Shown: piece after piece, positions 12,362-17,337 of the stretch
Numbering within the stretch: the first letter of the stretch is position 1
Layout of the letters: each line of letters starts with the position of its first letter
Assembly: GCA_964485235.1 (NCBI GenBank)
Contig: CAZAIO010000060.1
Location: 1 to 17,337, forward strand
Reading direction: 5' to 3'
DNA: 17,337 nucleotides
From: CAZAIO01 sp964485235
Lineage (GTDB): Bacteria > Chloroflexota > Dehalococcoidia > GIF9 > UBA5629
Program-made: the position numbers and the translations under genes
The notes under the pieces: generated by a model
What the model was told of the DNA's origin: nothing
The model's input: only the letters and a program-made list of their open reading frames with translations
The model's database searches: none

Positions 12362-13540
12362 ATGTCGGATAATGTTTTTGCAAGCACAGAATTCCAGATG
12401 AGCCTATTAATGTTTGTCGCTCTTGCCGGGTTCCTGCTTGCGTATTATATTAACCAGTCTGCGGTTGTCGGGATTATCATTGTCGGAGTTGTAGTCGGCC
12501 CCAGTTTACTTGGTCTTATTACTTATACGGACTTTGTATCCAGTCTGGCTCATCTCGGTGCCGTTGTTTTGCTTTTTACTATCGGGCTTGAATTTGAGCT
12601 TAAGGACATTACAAAACTGAAATATCTGATAATTGCTCTGGCAGGTATACTCATACCCTGGATTTGCGGATATTTTTTGGCTGTGGCGTTTGGTTTCGAT
12701 TTTAATTCATCCATATTTATAGGGACAGCCGTCACAGCGACAAGTATAGCCATTACCGCCAACGTGCTGGAAGAAATGGGCAAATTGCAGACCGGTGCTG
12801 CTCGGGCAATTATGGGAGCAGCTATCATTGATGATGTCCTTGCACTGCTGGCACTGACTGTTTCTGAACAGTTAGTGACCGGGTCCTTACAGTCACTGGC
12901 AATAGCGGCAAATCTCGGTAAAGCTTTAGCATTTTTAGTAGTAGGTGCTATTCCTGTAAGGATATTATTACGCAGAGTGATGGTCTGGTTCGATGACACC
13001 CGTGTTGCTAAAAAATTCCCGCAGTCGATTTTTATCTTTGCTATGATGATAGCCTTTTTATATAGTATTGGAGCTGAAGCCGCCGGACTATCGTCTGTTG
13101 TCGGTTCTTTTCTGGCGGGCGTTGCTTTTGCCAGCATGGAGCTTAAACAGGGCGCAATTTTCAGAAAGGGAGCGGAACATCTAAAAATCATTTTCGCTTC
13201 AATATTCTTTATTTCTCTGGGTGTTTTACTCGATATTCATGCTGTTAATGGACATATAATCGTTTTCATACTGGCTTTAACAGGGGTTGCCGCTGTCACT
13301 AAAATCATTGGTTGCGGGCTTCCGTCCAGATTGTTCGGTTATAACATAAAAGACTCCGCTATTATTGGAATCGGTATGATGCCCAGAGGTGAAGTGGCTA
13401 TGATTGTCGCCCTGATAGGACTTTCTAAAAAATGGATTGAACAGGATGTTTATGCAGCGCTGGTAATGATGAGCCTTTTAACAACTATCATTCCACCGCT
13501 CTTATTACGAAACTGGTTGTATAGATCACGTCCCGATTAA
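12362..13540 (+). CDS. CPA2-family Na+(K+)/H+ antiporter, transmembrane part only
   Basis: A 392-aa integral membrane protein with about 12-13 helices. The ion-binding pair Asp157-Asp158 is seen in AAIIDDVLALLAL, as in electrogenic CPA2 exchangers of the NapA type. A conserved Lys314 (VTKIIGCGLP) matches the lysine found in electrogenic members, and PRGEVAMIVALIG closes the signature. It probably exchanges Na+ for two H+ and serves pH and salt homeostasis. It ends right after the last helix, with no TrkA-N/TrkA-C (RCK) domain, unlike KefB/KefC. Start: I chose ATG 12362 (with a weak GGA upstream). A TTG at 12347 would add five residues, MYGIA, without a ribosome site. The ATG at 12351 is out of frame and stops at once. 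The gene is a single plus-strand unit whose end is 12 nt from the end of the convergent permease gene. Confidence 0.92.
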   Translation: MSDNVFASTEFQMSLLMFVALAGFLLAYYINQSAVVGIIIVGVVVGPSLLGLITYTDFVSSLAHLGAVVLLFTIGLEFELKDITKLKYLIIALAGILIPWICGYFLAVAFGFDFNSSIFIGTAVTATSIAITANVLEEMGKLQTGAARAIMGAAIIDDVLALLALTVSEQLVTGSLQSLAIAANLGKALAFLVVGAIPVRILLRRVMVWFDDTRVAKKFPQSIFIFAMMIAFLYSIGAEAAGLSSVVGSFLAGVAFASMELKQGAIFRKGAEHLKIIFASIFFISLGVLLDIHAVNGHIIVFILALTGVAAVTKIIGCGLPSRLFGYNIKDSAIIGIGMMPRGEVAMIVALIGLSKKWIEQDVYAALVMMSLLTTIIPPLLLRNWLYRSRPD

Positions 13541-13547
13541 TAGATGT

Positions 13548-13561
13548 ACCGGCTAGCCGGT
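13548..13561. repeat. 14-bp palindrome at the convergent gene ends
   Basis: ACCGGCTAGCCGGT is a perfect palindrome covering the TAG stop of the permease gene (13553-13555), just after the antiporter stop. As RNA it could fold only as a 5-bp stem with a 4-nt loop and has no U-tract, so it is at best a weak bidirectional 3' end signal. Confidence 0.35.
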
Positions 13562-14863
13562 TCTATGCATAGATTTAATCGTCCTACCTGTTATCCTTCT
13601 ATAAGTTATTTCGATAATAAATGAGATGGCCACCATAATGACCAGTACCAGGAGTTGTAATGGAAAAGTGGTAGCTCTTTGAATTATCAATATAACAAGG
13701 GCAATTATGCATACGATAGCGCCTAGAAGCGATATCCATTTCCGAGAACCGCTTTTGTTAGCCAGACGATAATTTGCGATGTTTACGGCTGCGAAAATTA
13801 ACAAGAAACCGGAACTGCCCATCATTGAAATACTTGATAGATCGAAAAGGTTTGCGACTATCAGGGTTAAAACAGCGGTGATTATCAGTCCCTCCACGGG
13901 ACGTTGCCATACTTCTTTATCCAGAGTAATCGGTAGTTCGCCGTCTTTAGCGATTATATAACTGATCCGTGTTGTGCCGTAGAGCGTTGCATTAATGGCA
14001 GAAGCGGTAGATAGTAATGCAGCAATAGCAATGATCGTGAATCCGGCAGAGCCGAGAAACGGCTTTGCAGCTTCAGCCAGGGCATAGTCTTTCGCAGCGA
14101 CAATACTATTTATCGATAGATTCCCCACTGTTACCAGGGATACCATAACGTACAGACATATCACAAAAAGGACAGATATAAAATATGCGCGAGGGAGGAC
14201 GCGTTGAGGATTTCGCACGTTTTCCGCAGTATTGGCAATGAGTTCAAAACCTTCGTAGGCGAGAAATATTACCAGTCCCCCCGCTATTAGTTGTAACGGA
14301 CTGCTCCATGACGAAGGAGCGATATCGTGGGAATTTATACTCCTAAGACCTACCGCAAGGAAAAATACGAGGATGGTAAGTTTAATAGCGACGATGAAAT
14401 TTTCAGATTTACCAACAGCTTTTGCACCAAGAACATTCAAGAAAGTAAAAAGGAGCACAACGATGCTTATAAAAATATGGCGCCAGAATGACTGTGACGC
14501 AGCGGGGAAAAAGCTGGCACCGTAACTTCCGAACGCATAGGCGTAAAGTGAAAGCATGATAATATAACTGAGCCAGAGCAGAATATTCATACCGCCAGTG
14601 AAGATGCCGGGTCCGAATGCCTGATTGAGAAATTCGACCGTTCCGCCGCGTGAAGGGAAGGTAACGGACAGTTTTGCGTAGGAATATGCAGTTAAAAGGG
14701 CTACTATTCCGGAGATGAAAAAAGCCAGCGGAGTGCCGCCGTGTGCCATTTGTACGGCGAGCCCGAGAACGGCGAAAATACCGCCTCCTACCATTCCGCC
14801 GATACCGATCGCAACAGTCGACCAGAAACCTAAATTTGTTCCTTTAGTTGGACTGATACTCAT
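13553..14863 (-). CDS. APC-superfamily amino-acid permease
   Basis: A 436-aa (from ATG 14863) transporter with about 12 hydrophobic segments. The first helix holds the substrate-binding unwound motif GIGGMVGGGIF, and the sixth-helix region reads FLAYEGFELIANTAENVRNP, the APC signature found in basic/neutral amino-acid permeases. Substrate and direction (proton symport or exchange) cannot be fixed. A TTG at 14920 would extend it by 19 residues to 455 aa, but it has no spaced ribosome site, and a predicted promoter (TATAAT at 14941-14936) would place the RNA start only about nine bases ahead of it. ATG 14863 gives the usual short N-terminus before GFWSTVAIG, although its own ribosome site is also weak. 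The gene is divergent from resB and convergent with the antiporter. No metabolic partner gene adjoins it. Confidence 0.88.
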   Translation of the reverse strand: MSISPTKGTNLGFWSTVAIGIGGMVGGGIFAVLGLAVQMAHGGTPLAFFISGIVALLTAYSYAKLSVTFPSRGGTVEFLNQAFGPGIFTGGMNILLWLSYIIMLSLYAYAFGSYGASFFPAASQSFWRHIFISIVVLLFTFLNVLGAKAVGKSENFIVAIKLTILVFFLAVGLRSINSHDIAPSSWSSPLQLIAGGLVIFLAYEGFELIANTAENVRNPQRVLPRAYFISVLFVICLYVMVSLVTVGNLSINSIVAAKDYALAEAAKPFLGSAGFTIIAIAALLSTASAINATLYGTTRISYIIAKDGELPITLDKEVWQRPVEGLIITAVLTLIVANLFDLSSISMMGSSGFLLIFAAVNIANYRLANKSGSRKWISLLGAIVCIIALVILIIQRATTFPLQLLVLVIMVAISFIIEITYRRITGRTIKSMHRTG

Positions 14864-14900
14864 AAGACTGATTTTATCGGGTCGTTTAAAGAAAGAGTGT

Positions 14901-14930
14901 TTTACTTTGTATAGAGGCAACCCCTATAAT
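14901..14930 (+). promoter_or_regulatory. Predicted promoter of resB-ccsA
   Basis: TTTACT (14901-14906) and an exact TATAAT (14925-14930) are separated by 18 nt on the plus strand. The implied start near 14937 gives a leader of about 73 nt before the TTG at 15010. It overlaps the divergent permease promoter, so the two transcription units may interfere or be co-regulated. Confidence 0.45.
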
Positions 14931-14935
14931 GGCTC

Positions 14936-14964
14936 ATTATAAATTGAGATACCGGAGAACGCAA
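14936..14964 (-). promoter_or_regulatory. Predicted promoter of the amino-acid permease
   Basis: The minus strand has TATAAT (14941-14936) with a partial -35, TTGCGT, at 14964-14959 and 17-nt spacing. The implied start near 14929 is about 66 nt before ATG 14863 but only about nine nt before the alternative TTG 14920, which favours the ATG. Confidence 0.4.
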
Positions 14965-15009
14965 TAGACCTGATATGTACTACATACACGGTTTGCAAGG
15001 GAGCAAGAT

Positions 15010-16455
15010 TTGTCCCGTAATGAGCCCAAACGAGCTATTCATGCATTATCAATAACGACGAGTATCTGGCATGTTTGTATATCATTACGATTGACGTTGA
15101 TACTCATATTGATAATCATCTGTCTTGGTATAACAGGTATTTTTATTATTCAAGTCCCGTCTTATATAAACCCCGGTTCCCCGGAGTACGCAGTATGGTT
15201 GGATAATGTTGCCCGGTTAGATTTTGGCGGCTTGACAGATGTGCTGGCTTTTTGGGGACTGTTCCATATCTTTCGCTCTCCTCTTTTTCTTGGTGTCGGC
15301 ATTTTATTGATGTTGAATATCCTCTGCTGCACCGTTAACCGATGGCATTCGATCAAATCGATGCTCCGGAGGGGTACTATTTCCACCGACGTATCTTATT
15401 ATCAGAATGCTCCTTTCATTTATCTGGCTTCCTCAAAGCTATCTGCGACTGTTTCATCGATAAACAACGTTCTTGTACGGCATCGTTACCGCATCTGTTC
15501 GAAGGAATCAGGTGACTCAGTTTATATTTACGCTGATAAATACCGTTGTTCACCGGCTGGTACTCTTGTCAGCCATCTAAGTTTAATCTTGCTGTTTATC
15601 GGATTATTGCTGGGTAATTATCTTGGTTTCAGTAACGATAATTTTATTGTAACCGAAGGAACGGTGCAGGAAGTCGGGTATAATACAGGGCTGTCTCTTG
15701 AATTACTTTCATTCGAGGCTGATTATTGGGATGACGGAGTACCACGGGACTATCGGAGTAAAGTGATTGTATATCAGGATGGACGTCAGGTTACTCAAAA
15801 TATTATCCGCGTAAATCATCCGCTCATGTATTCAGGAGTGCATTTTTACCAGTCATTTTTCGGGCAGGCAGTTGGAATGAAAGTAAGAACAACAGATGGT
15901 GTCGAGATACTGGACAGGTCAATTGCTCTTACCGGCACCATGAATGTAGAACCTTTTCAACGTCCGGTTGGCAAACTTGATTTGCCGGGTACCGGATTAA
16001 CAGCCTATTTAATAGCACCCGCAGTAAATATTTATGATCCCGTTCTCATGGACGGTCAAATCGGTATCGAACTTTATCGAAATAATTCTACCGAGCTACT
16101 CTATTGGACTGTAATGAATAAAGACTCACCTGTTGTCTTTGAGGAAATGGAATTCATTTATTCTGAGGACAGGTCTTTTTCCGGATTCAAAGTTAAGTCA
16201 ACTCCAGGGATCTGGTCAGTATGGTTGGCTTTCGGGTTTTTTATTGTCGGGATAATTCCGGTGCTGTTTTTTCCGTCCCGCTATATGCGAATAATGATAA
16301 AACCGGATAATGAAGGGACTAAAGTCTTTGTACGTTTTTCTGGTCAACATACTACCGACATCGAGACTGAACGTGAGGGATTCTATAAAGCACTGAACAT
16401 TGTTGTTCCGGGTTGTTTAATTCAGAACAAGTGTAAGGAGCCATCTGATGATTAA
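15010..16455 (+). CDS. resB: ResB-like cytochrome c biogenesis protein (System II)
   Basis: A 481-aa membrane protein, the partner of CcsA/ResC in System II haem export and cytochrome c maturation on the outer face of the membrane. Helices are at about 25-48, 88-107, 185-206 and 401-421. A large extracytoplasmic domain lies between the third and fourth, with the conserved NHPLMYSGVHFYQSFFG stretch (269-285). Candidate haem-route histidines are His189 in the third helix and His277 in the loop. The start is TTG at 15010, supported by AAGGGAG 6 nt upstream; no ATG lies nearby in frame. The TTG start suggests modest translation. The 3' end overlaps ccsA by 8 nt, so translation is coupled. No cytochrome c or thiol-disulphide (ResA/CcdA) gene appears within the window. 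Confidence 0.9.
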   Translation: MSRNEPKRAIHALSITTSIWHVCISLRLTLILILIIICLGITGIFIIQVPSYINPGSPEYAVWLDNVARLDFGGLTDVLAFWGLFHIFRSPLFLGVGILLMLNILCCTVNRWHSIKSMLRRGTISTDVSYYQNAPFIYLASSKLSATVSSINNVLVRHRYRICSKESGDSVYIYADKYRCSPAGTLVSHLSLILLFIGLLLGNYLGFSNDNFIVTEGTVQEVGYNTGLSLELLSFEADYWDDGVPRDYRSKVIVYQDGRQVTQNIIRVNHPLMYSGVHFYQSFFGQAVGMKVRTTDGVEILDRSIALTGTMNVEPFQRPVGKLDLPGTGLTAYLIAPAVNIYDPVLMDGQIGIELYRNNSTELLYWTVMNKDSPVVFEEMEFIYSEDRSFSGFKVKSTPGIWSVWLAFGFFIVGIIPVLFFPSRYMRIMIKPDNEGTKVFVRFSGQHTTDIETEREGFYKALNIVVPGCLIQNKCKEPSDD

Positions 16456-17242
16456 CTGGTCGCAGGCTTTGTTTTATATATCGCTTATCGCTATATCGAT
16501 TACCGTTGTTGTATGGATAATTTCTCTTTTTCATAGAAAGTTATCCGGATTTACACCTGTTCTTTTAGCAATCGGATGGTTGTTACTATTCCTTTCAATT
16601 ATAGTTCGTGCATTGATAACAGGACATGGCCCGTTTTCCAATATGTATGAATTTTCCCTAGCTTTTGCCTGGGGTATCGTATTGTTGGGGCTTATATTCT
16701 GGTGGCGCAGCAAAATAGACCTGCTTATCGGAATTGTATCTATATTTTCATTGATAATTATGATATTTGCAGTTACTCTTTCTTCCCGGGTAATATCCCT
16801 TATTCCTGCTTTACAACAGAGCGTGTTATTGAGCTTGCACGTTACTGCAGCGGTTATTGCTTATGGAGCATTTGCCGTTAGTTTTGGGACCGCAATCTTC
16901 TATCTTATAGGACAAAATAATCATTCCCGCTTTTTACCGGAGATTGAAGTCCTGGACCGTGTGGGTTATCAGGCAGTGCTCATAGGATTTCCTTTCATGA
17001 CCATCACCATAATTTTGGGAGCTATATGGGCTAATATCGCATGGGGTAGATTTTGGGGATGGGACCCGAAAGAAACTGCCAGCTTGATTACCTGGCTTAT
17101 CTACACCGGTTACCTTCATGCAAGAGTCACACGCGGTTGGCGGGGTAAGAAATCGGCGATTTTTCTTATTGCAGGGTTCTGTGCTGTGCTTTTTACTTTT
17201 TTCGGAAACTATATTTTTCAGGGACTTCACAGTTATTTGTAA
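16448..17242 (+). CDS. ccsA: CcsA/ResC-type cytochrome c biogenesis protein (haem handling, WWD domain)
   Basis: A 264-aa protein with about eight hydrophobic segments. The tryptophan-rich haem-binding WWD motif is WGRFWGWDPKE at 199-209. The flanking histidine candidates are His131 (SLHVTAAVIAYG) and His224 (YLHARV), with His60 (ITGHGPFSNMYE) earlier. These features define the CcsA/CcmC/CcmF superfamily. Position next to resB and the short length favour CcsA (ResC) of System II. It moves haem across the membrane and, with ResB, attaches it to CXXCH apocytochromes. ATG 16448 has AAGGAG 7 nt upstream, inside the last codons of resB (8-nt overlap). Its stop is TAA, followed directly by another TAA in the same AT-rich stretch (17243-17245), and 57 nt lie before the next possible start. 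Confidence 0.93.
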   Translation: MINWSQALFYISLIAISITVVVWIISLFHRKLSGFTPVLLAIGWLLLFLSIIVRALITGHGPFSNMYEFSLAFAWGIVLLGLIFWWRSKIDLLIGIVSIFSLIIMIFAVTLSSRVISLIPALQQSVLLSLHVTAAVIAYGAFAVSFGTAIFYLIGQNNHSRFLPEIEVLDRVGYQAVLIGFPFMTITIILGAIWANIAWGRFWGWDPKETASLITWLIYTGYLHARVTRGWRGKKSAIFLIAGFCAVLFTFFGNYIFQGLHSYL

Positions 17243-17299
17243 TAATAATATTTCAAGATATGTTGAATTATTCAGAGACGTTCAATAAAATAGTCTATT

Positions 17300-17337
17300 A
17301 TGAAAAAAAGTATTAATGATTTAATTGATGATTTTAC
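17300..17337 (+). CDS. Possible start of a further gene, cut by the right edge
   Basis: ATG at 17300 opens a frame MKKSINDLIDDF that runs off the window after 12 codons. It is on the same strand as resB-ccsA and begins 57 nt after them. The upstream sequence has no clear Shine-Dalgarno, so this is only a candidate. Twelve residues are too few to name a family. Confidence 0.3.
   Translation, partial: MKKSINDLIDDF

Noticed and set aside
12550..13191. Long open frame on the minus strand inside the antiporter gene
   Set aside because: It is antisense to a clearly conserved membrane protein and its product is low-complexity with no domain. It is a shadow.
13548..13561. Palindrome as a bidirectional rho-independent terminator
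   Set aside because: The stem would be only five pairs and no T-run follows on either strand.
14864..14920. N-terminal extension of the permease from TTG 14920
   Set aside because: AGGGG touches the TTG with no spacing, the predicted transcript starts only about nine bases ahead, and the added stretch is polar and unlike the family's N-terminus. It cannot be fully excluded.
1..17337. CRISPR array, transposon ends, tRNA or rRNA genes
   Set aside because: Reading both strands I found no regularly spaced repeats, no transposase or integrase frame, no conserved rRNA segments and no tRNA cloverleaf.

Overview
The window reads as a bacterial chromosome segment of moderate to low GC (about 40% by eye) with strong Shine-Dalgarno sites and tight gene packing. 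It carries no rRNA, tRNA, insertion sequence, prophage or CRISPR array that I can see. The gene set suggests an anaerobic or micro-aerobic environmental bacterium: a one-domain superoxide reductase, System II cytochrome c maturation (ResB/CcsA), a plant/fungal-type H+-ATPase, GlgC and NarX/NarL-type signalling. A Chloroflexota (Dehalococcoidia-like) origin is my best guess from gene style only; no marker gene here settles it.

Left part (1-8116): ten genes on the minus strand. In transcription order they are a 108-aa orphan (8116-7790), an NADPH-dependent FMN reductase, GlgC, superoxide reductase, then after 109 nt a two-helix membrane protein and an M50 site-2 protease with CBS domains. After a 155-nt promoter region come an HtrA-type lipoprotein protease, a tandem UspA protein, a HEAT-repeat protein and a P-type H+-ATPase that runs off the left edge. 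Nearly all are envelope-stress, oxidative-stress, storage or proton-homeostasis functions, so the block looks like a general stress or dormancy regulon.

Middle (8117-11791): a signalling module, also on the minus strand. A soluble multi-PAS NarX-type histidine kinase overlaps its NarL/LuxR response regulator by 8 nt. Downstream lies a second, receiver-only protein that has lost the acidic pocket and carries Glu in place of the phospho-accepting Asp. Three intergenic regions (before HtrA, before the 108-aa orphan, before the receiver-only gene) share an 18-bp element, TAMGTA-N4-TACGTA. Two of these have a further TACGTA 27-28 bp upstream. The simplest model is that the NarL-type regulator binds this element and drives the left-hand stress genes and the degenerate receiver, which may act as a feedback or accessory module. 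This putative regulon is the main new observation.

Right part (11792-17337): a stand-alone NfeD-type OB-fold membrane protein (minus), a CPA2 Na+/H+ antiporter (plus), a convergent APC amino-acid permease (minus), and the divergent resB-ccsA pair (plus, 8-nt overlap) for cytochrome c haem delivery. A possible gene start lies at the right edge. Intergenic space is small; the only gene-free stretch above 300 nt is 8117-8471, which holds the promoter and leader of the 108-aa orphan.
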